Shown here piece by piece: positions 1 to 5,087 of a DNA stretch of 7,066 nt. A model generated the notes under the pieces. The model was not told where the DNA came from. It saw only the letters and a list, made by a program, of their open reading frames with translations, and did not search any database. Made by a program: the position numbers and the translations under genes. This DNA is from an uncultured Treponema sp. (GTDB lineage: Bacteria; Spirochaetota; Spirochaetia; Treponematales; Treponemataceae): contig CALELJ010000021.1 in NCBI GenBank assembly GCA_937902445.1, positions 1 through 7,066 of the forward strand, in the 5' to 3' direction. Every line of letters starts with the position of its first letter. Position 1 is the first letter of the stretch.

Positions 1-278
1 TTTGGAAAAGGAAGTGCCGCTTCTGTTTCTTCTTCCGTGAATTTTTCAGCTGTGATCAGTATGGGAATGAAGGCAAATTTTACAGTCCTGCGGATCTGCA
101 TTATGTCATTGTGGGACAAAGCTTCGGCTACAATCAGATCTGGAAGAAACCTCATGGAAAGGCTTTCAAGAAAACTTATGGAGGATATGACTTCCGTTTC
201 ATTTTCTTTTGCCAGAACCTTCAGCAACGGATTTTGAGAACCTATGAAAATAATCTTTTTAGGTTTCCACAAAGCCAT
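1..278 (-). CDS. Degenerate receiver-like (CheY-fold) protein, N-terminal part only
   Basis: The reading frame is open from an ATG at 278-276 to the window edge, giving 92 codons; the C-terminus lies outside. The pattern matches a response-regulator receiver fold: a first strand KKIIFIG (residues 7-13), a third strand PDLIVAE (46-52) and a fourth strand IPILITAEK. The chemistry is missing. The acidic pair expected after strand 1 is replaced by SQN, and the phospho-acceptor Asp at the end of strand 3 is Glu52. The Thr-Ala ending strand 4 is kept. I infer a pseudo-receiver that is not phosphorylated, perhaps fixed in an active-like state. The start codon directly follows the TAA of the HD gene (TAAATG), and a GGAG lies 9 bases upstream inside that gene, so translational coupling is likely. 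The output domain is unseen and could be DNA-binding, enzymatic or absent. The receiver assignment rests on pattern reading only. Confidence 0.6.
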   Translation of the reverse strand, partial: MALWKPKKIIFIGSQNPLLKVLAKENETEVISSISFLESLSMRFLPDLIVAEALSHNDIMQIRRTVKFAFIPILITAEKFTEEETEAALPFP

Positions 279-1322
279 TTACAGAAACTCCACGCATCCG
301 AATTTTGAGTCGCTGTAGGACAGAAAATCTTCGATGTATTTTTTTGCCTCAGGGCAGATGGATGAAATTCTTTTTGCATGGCTTTCCTTTTCTGTCTGAA
401 CAAGGGGATCAACATATCGCTGTTTTACTTTTAGGCTCAGGCTGTAGGTTCCGTCGATGGGAGAGTCGCTCCTGATTATTTTTTTCATTCCACGGAAAGT
501 ACGGAAGAGTTTTGCAAATTCTGTTTCCTTTTTTTGTTCTGCATGCTTTTCAAAAAGTCCGATAAGTTCCGCTTCGGAAAATCTATAGAAATCTTTTTCA
601 GATGCGATGCCTTCTCTTTCTGCCGCTGAAAGAACATCCGCCATAAGCTGCATGGCAATCTTGTCCTCGTTGTGCTGGAGGATGAGGCTTATGTCGATGA
701 ATTTTTTCATATAGGTCAGACAATGTTCCAGACTGTCAAAGCCCAGTTCCGGCAATTTTTTTTCGTTTTCCAGAACTTTTATGTGAGAGTAATTTTCTAT
801 GGTTTCTTCTATAGTCCATATCCTGTCAAGGGCAGCTCCGCTTGGATACATGTACTCAAGCCTGTCCGCACTCAGTCCTGGCATTTCGTTGTCGCAGACA
901 GGATAAATGTGATAGTCGTTTATTTCTTCCGTTTTTATTCCGTCCCGGTGGAGCAGGGATTGAAGTTCCATGTCTTCATCAACCATCTTTGCGTTCAGGT
1001 TTTCAGTTGAACTTTGGGTAAGTGCATCACCATTCTTGAAATCGCTTACATGGCTGAATGCGGGCGTTGAAACATCGTGGAAAAGGGAAGCAAGAGTCTG
1101 TTTTCTGTCATGGGTGAAATTCCAGGTGATGAGGGCAGTTCCTATTGAATGGTCAAGCCTTGTGTACATGAAATGATTGTGAAACAGTGGAGTCCAGTCA
1201 GTTCCGCAGAGAAGTCCAATTCCTGAAAGCCGCTTCATGATAGGGAGCGAAATGTATTTCTCAAGAAAGTCCGGTGAGTCTTTGCAGAGAGCTTTGTGAT
1301 ATTCCGTCTTGAAATTACCCAT
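279..1322 (-). CDS. HD-domain metal-dependent phosphohydrolase (dGTPase/SAMHD1-like fold)
   Basis: This is a 347-residue cytoplasmic protein without signal peptide or membrane helix. The HD signature is complete for metal binding: His58 in RLDHSIG, His82-Asp83 in LFHDVSTPAFSH, and Asp153 in SADRLEY. Members of this superfamily hydrolyse phosphoester bonds, often in nucleotides; dNTP triphosphohydrolases are the nearest well-known group. The substrate here is unknown. In the common HDxGHxPFSH form a second His sits four residues after the first; here that position is Thr86, while Phe89-Ser90-His91 are retained. No known fused regulatory domain is recognised after about residue 200. The start at 1322 gives the KALCKDSPDFLEKYIS segment expected just before the domain, but no Shine-Dalgarno lies in front of it; the next Met (residue 29) has none either and would cut into the domain. 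It is first in a probable operon with the receiver-like gene, which starts immediately after its stop. Confidence 0.82.
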   Translation of the reverse strand: MGNFKTEYHKALCKDSPDFLEKYISLPIMKRLSGIGLLCGTDWTPLFHNHFMYTRLDHSIGTALITWNFTHDRKQTLASLFHDVSTPAFSHVSDFKNGDALTQSSTENLNAKMVDEDMELQSLLHRDGIKTEEINDYHIYPVCDNEMPGLSADRLEYMYPSGAALDRIWTIEETIENYSHIKVLENEKKLPELGFDSLEHCLTYMKKFIDISLILQHNEDKIAMQLMADVLSAAEREGIASEKDFYRFSEAELIGLFEKHAEQKKETEFAKLFRTFRGMKKIIRSDSPIDGTYSLSLKVKQRYVDPLVQTEKESHAKRISSICPEAKKYIEDFLSYSDSKFGCVEFL

Positions 1323-1333
1323 GATAAAAATAT

Positions 1334-1362
1334 ATCATAACCATGCTTTTTTTTGTAGGCAA
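1334..1362 (-). promoter_or_regulatory. Candidate sigma-70-type promoter for the HD gene
   Basis: On the minus strand TTGCCT (1362-1357) and TATGAT (1339-1334) are separated by 17 bases, near the consensus for -35 and -10 boxes. The -10 box ends only 11 bases before the ATG at 1322, so the leader would be about 4-6 bases. That fits the absence of a Shine-Dalgarno sequence. It is a pattern match only; AT-rich intergenic DNA gives such hits by chance. Confidence 0.4.
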
Positions 1363-1391
1363 CTTAAACTTGTTGTTGTGAGAGGATTATT

Positions 1392-2141
1392 ATGGAATTC
1401 AAGCAGTATCATTCAGATGGAAAAGTTTTTCATTCCGATGAACAGATCTATTTCAGCCAGGCAAATCTATATGGGTATTTCAGTCTTCATGAACTTCTGA
1501 GGATGACATCAGATGTTGCAGTCGAGGATTACAATCAGCAGGGAATGTCACGACAGTTTTTAGTTGATAATGGATATGGTATCCTGGTTTCGCGTCTTTC
1601 ATTCAGGTTTCACAAGATGCCGGTAGAAAATCAGAAAGTTCATTTTGTGACATGGGAAGAAAAACCTGAGGCTCTGCAGTTGACCCGCTGCTACAAAATT
1701 CTTGATGAAGACGGAACTCCTTTGATCAGCGGAAAGTCATACTGGCTGGTGGTTGATCTCAAGGCCCGTCGTCTGATGCCTACTGCAAAATTCACCCTTA
1801 GGCCAAGTCCTGAACAGACAACTGAGATGGACTGTCTTCCGCCGGCAAAAATAGTTCCGTCTGAAGAAATGGAATTGTGGGACTCAAGGATAATCAAGTT
1901 TTCAGACCTTGATTCCAACGGGCACACTACAAACTCAAGATATGCGGCATTCATAGAAGATGCTTTGCCTGAGGAATACAGAAACAAAGTTCCTGTTGAC
2001 TTTAAGGTAAACTTTTCAAAAGAAGCCATGCTTGGAAGCCATCTTGATGTCTACGGAGCGATTGAAGATGACGGGAAAAAAATAAAGATCATTGGAAAAA
2101 CATCTGAAGGCTGTTCCTTTGAAGCGGAATTATATTATTAA
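1392..2141 (+). CDS. Acyl-[acyl-carrier-protein] thioesterase (FatA/FatB-like, double hotdog)
   Basis: This 249-residue protein has the usual length of bacterial acyl-ACP thioesterases. The family hydrolyses the thioester between a fatty acyl chain and ACP, releasing free fatty acid and ending chain elongation in the cytoplasm. Two hotdog repeats are visible. The first covers roughly residues 10-130 (HELLRMTSDVAVEDYNQQG forms its central helix region). The second begins near 160 with the diagnostic SDLDSNGHTTNSRY, whose Asp174, Asn176 and His178 align with the Asp-Asn-His active-site residues of plant FatB enzymes. The start is supported by GAGAGGA at 1380-1386, five bases before the ATG. The gene is divergent from the HD gene, with 69 bases between them, and appears monocistronic; a strong terminator lies about 210 bases after its stop. 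Acyl-chain preference cannot be read from the sequence. Confidence 0.9.
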   Translation: MEFKQYHSDGKVFHSDEQIYFSQANLYGYFSLHELLRMTSDVAVEDYNQQGMSRQFLVDNGYGILVSRLSFRFHKMPVENQKVHFVTWEEKPEALQLTRCYKILDEDGTPLISGKSYWLVVDLKARRLMPTAKFTLRPSPEQTTEMDCLPPAKIVPSEEMELWDSRIIKFSDLDSNGHTTNSRYAAFIEDALPEEYRNKVPVDFKVNFSKEAMLGSHLDVYGAIEDDGKKIKIIGKTSEGCSFEAELYY

Positions 2142-2203
2142 CTGAAAATACTTTATGACATGACGGGCTGTCTGAAAATCTGTAAGAAATGGATTTTTTG
2201 CAG

Positions 2204-2260
2204 CTCGTTTTTTTTGTGAGTGACTCACAGAGAAAAAATGAAAACTCACAAGACATCGAG
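2204..2260. repeat. Hairpin-forming block with two alternative pairings
   Basis: TGTGAGT (2215-2221) is followed after one base by its exact complement ACTCACA (2223-2229), and a second copy of ACTCACA lies at 2244-2250. The second pairing is extended by CTCG (2204-2207) against CGAG (2257-2260). Eight T (2208-2215) and a run of A (2233-2238) flank the inner stem. Because the T-run precedes rather than follows the stem on each transcript, this is not a canonical intrinsic terminator for either strand. It could be an operator-like palindrome, a 3'-end structure of the thioesterase mRNA, or a decayed mobile element. Confidence 0.5.
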
Positions 2261-2349
2261 AATGATTTTCACTAGACTTTCAAACATCAATATCTTCATT
2301 TTATTAAAGAAGATTTGAAATAGTAGTTAATTTATACCGGAGAAGAGGT

Positions 2350-2393
2350 GGCTCATACCAAGATAATAAGTCCATTTGGTATGAGCCTTTTAT
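2350..2393 (+). terminator. Strong intrinsic terminator
   Basis: GGCTCATACCAA (2350-2361) pairs perfectly with TTGGTATGAGCC (2376-2387). The result is a 12-base-pair stem with a 14-base loop, followed at once by TTTTAT (2388-2393). The T-run follows the stem only on the plus strand, so it ends transcription coming from the thioesterase side. The stem itself could also hinder RNA polymerase arriving from the minus-strand gene that ends at 2493. Confidence 0.85.
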
Positions 2394-2492
2394 CAGAAAT
2401 GTTGATGTTTATTTCCATTAAAACACTATGCTTTTTAGCAGGCCTTTTGATTGGCCTCGTAATGAATGTTTTTTTCTTGATGTTGAAGTAGT

Positions 2493-3101
2493 TCAGTCTT
2501 TTCCATGATTCATCATTCTTGTAATTATCAATGCCATTCCGTATGGAAGAAAAACCGTAATGATGCGGTCGATTGCATTGACAGGAATCCTGCTGATTAT
2601 TTCAAGAATCAAAGTACTGTGGATGAAGTTTGCGAAGAACTGCAGGAAGCTGTCTGTCTGAACTGTCATGGAGTACGGGGTATGCTGGATTGCTGCGACG
2701 ATGCGTCCGATAATTCCGCCTGTTATGCTCATTTCAAGACATATGATTATGGACAGCAGAAAAAGCTTTATGATGAGGAGTAGTTTGTCCTGTTCTTCAT
2801 CGAGGTACTTCTTTTTGAAGGGACAGACTATGAGCACTGCAAAAATCGTGCAGAAACTGTAAAGATAACCTGGCCATCGGCTTAAGTTCATGACAAGGAT
2901 GATGTTCCACAGGCGCTTGAAAAGGACGCAGAGAATTCCATAAAAAGGACCAAAGGAAAATGCTGCTGTCATTTCAAAAATTGTATCAAGAAACAACGGA
3001 CGAAAGTGAAGTTTTGCAAAAAGGCTGATGTAATAATCGAAAACTGCAAATGCAAAACAGATGACGATCTTTATGAATGGCAGGGCTTGTCTTTTTCTCA
3101 T
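2493..3101 (-). CDS. Integral membrane protein resembling an ECF transporter S component
   Basis: This 202-residue, strongly hydrophobic protein has about six membrane helices (roughly 9-29, 36-52, 53-72, 77-95, 106-125 and 174-195, with a further hydrophobic stretch at 153-170). A basic loop (PFKKKY then DEEQDK) lies near 94-106. The size, helix count and the segments PLFLDTIFEM (35-44) and FGPFYGILCVLFKRL (50-64) recall S components of energy-coupling factor transporters, which bind a vitamin or other small molecule and work with a shared EcfT/EcfA module. Neither EcfT nor EcfA is encoded here, so the S protein would have to use a module encoded elsewhere, or act only as a sensor. Ligand unknown. 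The start at 3101 has at best a weak AAAGAA ahead of it. The gene is divergent from the histidine kinase, 57 bases away, which suggests linked regulation. It could be another small polytopic membrane protein. Confidence 0.55.
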   Translation of the reverse strand: MRKRQALPFIKIVICFAFAVFDYYISLFAKLHFRPLFLDTIFEMTAAFSFGPFYGILCVLFKRLWNIILVMNLSRWPGYLYSFCTIFAVLIVCPFKKKYLDEEQDKLLLIIKLFLLSIIICLEMSITGGIIGRIVAAIQHTPYSMTVQTDSFLQFFANFIHSTLILEIISRIPVNAIDRIITVFLPYGMALIITRMMNHGKD

Positions 3102-3158
3102 GATTCTTTAATTGTATTATATATCTTGGATTTCTGCTATATTAAGGTGAGGTTTAAG
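3102..3158. promoter_or_regulatory. Divergent promoter region, membrane protein / histidine kinase
   Basis: Only 57 AT-rich bases separate the two divergent start codons. On the minus strand TATAAT (3121-3116) is a perfect -10 box, with TTAATA (3145-3140) 18 bases upstream as a weak -35. On the plus strand TTCTCA (3095-3100) and TATATA (3118-3123), 17 bases apart, are a weaker pair. The two -10 boxes overlap, so the promoters may exclude each other. These are motif readings, not mapped starts. Confidence 0.35.
3144..3152 (+). promoter_or_regulatory. Ribosome binding site fixing the histidine kinase start
   Basis: AAGGTGAGG ends six bases before the ATG at 3159. The same frame stays open upstream to an ATG at 3006, but that start would overlap the divergent gene and would put a 51-residue tail ahead of a clear signal peptide or membrane helix. 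The 3159 start is therefore preferred. Confidence 0.8.
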
Positions 3159-4361
3159 ATGAAATTCATCAGGATAAAATTCATTCTCATATGCTCACTG
3201 ATTTTTCTGTCTTTCCCTTTGTCATCAGAGAAAAGAAAGGACTATGCCAACTACCTGGACTGGCAGATTTCATCAGAAAAAAGTGAATTCATCAAACTGT
3301 GGGAAGAAACGGAACTTAATTTTCAGTCTCTGGATTCTGAAAGTTATGTAAAAAGAATTGAAGAATTGTCCCTTGCTTTCCAGAATGAATTGAACTGTCA
3401 GAATACTCTTGAATTTGAGCAGTCCAAAAATGATGCTGCCAGAGCCGTTCTTGATTCCCTTGAAAAACTTCATGAAACGGCACGTACTGGTATACACAGG
3501 AATATTTCTATTTGCCGCATTGAAACAAACATCGCCATCATAAACTATGTCAATTTGAAGGCCAACATCATGAATCACAATACAAGCACATTGTTTTTCC
3601 TGTTTTTTGTGCTGTTCCTGATTCTTGTTTTGTTTGCGGCTTCCACGGCTTTTTTTGCAACACGTCTTAGAAAATCAAGAAAGAATGAAAAAAGTACCAG
3701 CGTTTTCAATCAGAAAATCATTGAGGCGCAGGAAAAGGAAAGAAAAAGAATTTCCCTTGAACTTCATGATACCATTGCGCAAAATCTGAGGGCAATTCAG
3801 CTTCTGACATCCCAGGCTTTTTCTACAGAAGATGAAAGTTCTGGAAATCCGGAATTGAAAAAACAGATTCTAGACCTTGAGTCAAAGTCCATAATTGACA
3901 TCAGGACACTTTGCTATAATTTGACTCCTCCTGATCTGGACAGAAAGGATCTGCGCGCTGCTTTGAGTCATTTTTGTTCTACTTTTGCCCGTGACACAAA
4001 AATTGAATGTTCACTGGTTATTACCGAGGACTGTGATTTTTCAGTCTATTCTTCTGAAGATCAGCTGAACATATTCCGCCTGATTCAGGAAGCTTTGAAC
4101 AATGCTGCAAAACATTCCAAAGCGGATGAAATTACTGTTGTAATGAGAAAGGATGTTAATAATGAAAACGAGCAGCTTCGCATTTTGATAACGGATGATG
4201 GTGTTGGTTTTAATCTTGAATCGGCTTCATTCCTTGATTCCCATTTTGGCTTGAAAGGCATGAAGGAGAGGACAAAATTTTTGAACGGAACATTGAAGAT
4301 AAATACTGCCCCTGAAGAAGGAACCGAAGTACAGATTACGATCCCATATAAGGAAATATAG
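3159..4361 (+). CDS. Membrane sensor histidine kinase, HisKA_3 (NarX/DegS/LiaS) type
   Basis: This 400-residue kinase senses a signal outside the membrane and phosphorylates its partner regulator. In order it shows: an N-terminal signal peptide or first membrane helix (5-21); an extracytoplasmic, mostly helical sensor of about 120 residues (24-140) matching no domain I recognise; a membrane helix (143-165); a HisKA_3 dimerisation helix with EKERKRISLELHDTIAQNL, where His203 is the phosphorylated residue; and a HATPase_c domain. In the latter the N box is RLIQEALNNAAKHS (Asn314/Asn315), the G1 box TDDGVGF (346-351) and the G2 box FGLKGMKER (363-371). LTPPDL (255-260) is the usual spacer motif of this class. 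All catalytic elements are intact. One base separates it from the response regulator, so they form an operon and almost certainly a cognate pair. The signal is unknown; the divergent S-component-like gene makes a transported small molecule a reasonable guess. Confidence 0.92.
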   Translation: MKFIRIKFILICSLIFLSFPLSSEKRKDYANYLDWQISSEKSEFIKLWEETELNFQSLDSESYVKRIEELSLAFQNELNCQNTLEFEQSKNDAARAVLDSLEKLHETARTGIHRNISICRIETNIAIINYVNLKANIMNHNTSTLFFLFFVLFLILVLFAASTAFFATRLRKSRKNEKSTSVFNQKIIEAQEKERKRISLELHDTIAQNLRAIQLLTSQAFSTEDESSGNPELKKQILDLESKSIIDIRTLCYNLTPPDLDRKDLRAALSHFCSTFARDTKIECSLVITEDCDFSVYSSEDQLNIFRLIQEALNNAAKHSKADEITVVMRKDVNNENEQLRILITDDGVGFNLESASFLDSHFGLKGMKERTKFLNGTLKINTAPEEGTEVQITIPYKEI

Positions 4362-4362
4362 T

Positions 4363-4965
4363 ATGATTAACATAATTATAATTGATGATCATAAAATGAT
4401 GAGGGAAGGCTTGAAAAGCTTTCTTAATACAAACGATGGCTGGAATGTTGTTGGTGAGGCCGGCTCTCTTGAGGAAGTAAAAAAACTGATTTCCGAAAAT
4501 GAATGTCAGCTTATAAACGCCATTGCCATTGTGGACATTAAGTTGGGCGATGATTCCGGTCTTGATGTGCTGAAGGTGCTTTCTGATTCACATCTTGGAA
4601 TCCGTTCACTCATGTATTCCATGTTTGATTCTCCGGGGTATGCAATGAAAGCCATTGATAATGGTGCCATGGGGTATATTACAAAGGCTGCGGACAATTC
4701 GGAACTGATGAAAGCTCTTAAGGAAATAGCATCGGGAAACACCTATATCCAGCAGTCTCTTATGCACGGAATTACTGTTACGGCTAATCTTGTTTCCGGT
4801 CTTACAAAAAAAGAGAGGCAGGTTTTTGATTTGATTCGTCAGGACTTTTCAAATGAAGAAATTGCAAAGCGTCTGGAAATAAGTATACGTACAACGGAAA
4901 ACTACGTTTCCAAAATCTACGACAAACTCGGTGTAAACGACAGGTCGGAACTGGTCGTAAGATAA
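4363..4965 (+). CDS. NarL/FixJ-family response regulator
   Basis: This 200-residue transcription factor is the partner of the kinase just upstream. The receiver domain (2-125) has every expected residue: the acidic pair Asp8-Asp9, the phospho-acceptor Asp58 in IVDIKLGDDSG, Ser86 at the end of strand 4 and Lys108 in GYITKAA. The C-terminal LuxR-type helix-turn-helix (about 146-197) begins LTKKERQVFDLI and contains the recognition segment ISIRTTENYVSKIYDKLGV. The protein ends only a few residues after the last helix, slightly shorter than many relatives but complete. ATG 4363 is preceded by AGGA with normal spacing. Rare-type codons (ATA, AGG) appear in its first lines, unlike the large gene at 5088. 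Likely targets include its own operon and the divergent membrane-protein promoter, though no binding site was identified. Confidence 0.93.
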   Translation: MINIIIIDDHKMMREGLKSFLNTNDGWNVVGEAGSLEEVKKLISENECQLINAIAIVDIKLGDDSGLDVLKVLSDSHLGIRSLMYSMFDSPGYAMKAIDNGAMGYITKAADNSELMKALKEIASGNTYIQQSLMHGITVTANLVSGLTKKERQVFDLIRQDFSNEEIAKRLEISIRTTENYVSKIYDKLGVNDRSELVVR

Positions 4966-4990
4966 CAAGGAAGGGAAAGTCTAAGAAAAC

Positions 4991-5070
4991 ATAGGGCTGT
5001 CCAATAGCACTATATAGGGTGGTTTCGACTACGCTCAACCACCTTGAAATTACTTTTGGAACAGCCCCAT
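4991..5070. repeat. Nested inverted repeat; possible MITE-like element or two-way terminator
   Basis: The outer arms are GGGCTGTCCAA (4994-5004) and TTGGAACAGCCC (5056-5067), which pair over 11 positions with one bulged A. An inner hairpin pairs AGGGTGGTT (5016-5024) with AACCACCTT (5037-5045), leaving the 12-base loop TCGACTACGCTC. The element fills the gap between the response regulator (ends 4965) and the converging large gene (ends 5088). On the minus strand the outer stem is followed by TATGTTTTCTT, so it may end transcription of the large gene. The terminal GGGGCTGTTCCAAAAG recalls the inverted-repeat ends of IS1182-like elements, and the inner core looks like a dispersed repeat I associate with Treponema genomes. 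Both associations are from memory. Confidence 0.65.
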
Positions 5071-5087
5071 GCAGCGGTGTTCAGTCT

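Larger units (their letters stand above)
2142..2492. other. 351-base gap without a convincing gene
   Basis: The gap lies between the converging thioesterase and S-component-like genes. It holds GGGCTGTC (2165-2172), shared with the repeat at 4991-5070, a hairpin-forming block (2204-2260) and an intrinsic terminator (2350-2393). AAACATCAA (2282-2290) is the inverse of TTGATGTTT (2402-2410), a 9-base inverted repeat around the terminator. A small hairpin, AGGCC (2440-2444) with GGCCT (2453-2457), lies 36 bases past the stop of the minus-strand gene, but no T-run follows it on that strand. A 26-codon plus-strand frame (2238-2318) lacks a good Shine-Dalgarno and resembles nothing I know. I see no tRNA or known riboswitch pattern. 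Confidence 0.7.

Noticed and set aside
37..308. Two overlapping plus-strand frames of about 65 codons
   Set aside because: They lie antisense to the receiver-like gene, whose frame shows coherent strand/helix patterns and a coupled start; neither plus frame resembles a protein.
1691..2029. 112-codon minus-strand frame inside the thioesterase gene
   Set aside because: The plus-strand frame carries the intact D-x-N-x-H thioesterase motif; the minus frame has no recognisable features.
2315..2338. TTGAAA and TATACC as a promoter just before the terminator at 2350
   Set aside because: The spacing is only 12 bases, and the product would be little more than the terminator hairpin.
2505..2862. Plus-strand frames of 92 and 64 codons
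   Set aside because: They are antisense shadows of the membrane-protein gene, with Cys-rich, unprotein-like composition and no ribosome sites.
3006..3158. Upstream extension of the histidine kinase frame to the ATG at 3006
   Set aside because: It would overlap the divergent membrane-protein gene, has no ribosome site, and would bury the signal peptide; AAGGTGAGG before 3159 decides the start.
5025..5036. Loop core of the 4991-5070 repeat as a CRISPR repeat or tRNA-like element
   Set aside because: Only one copy is present, without spacers, and no cloverleaf can be drawn.
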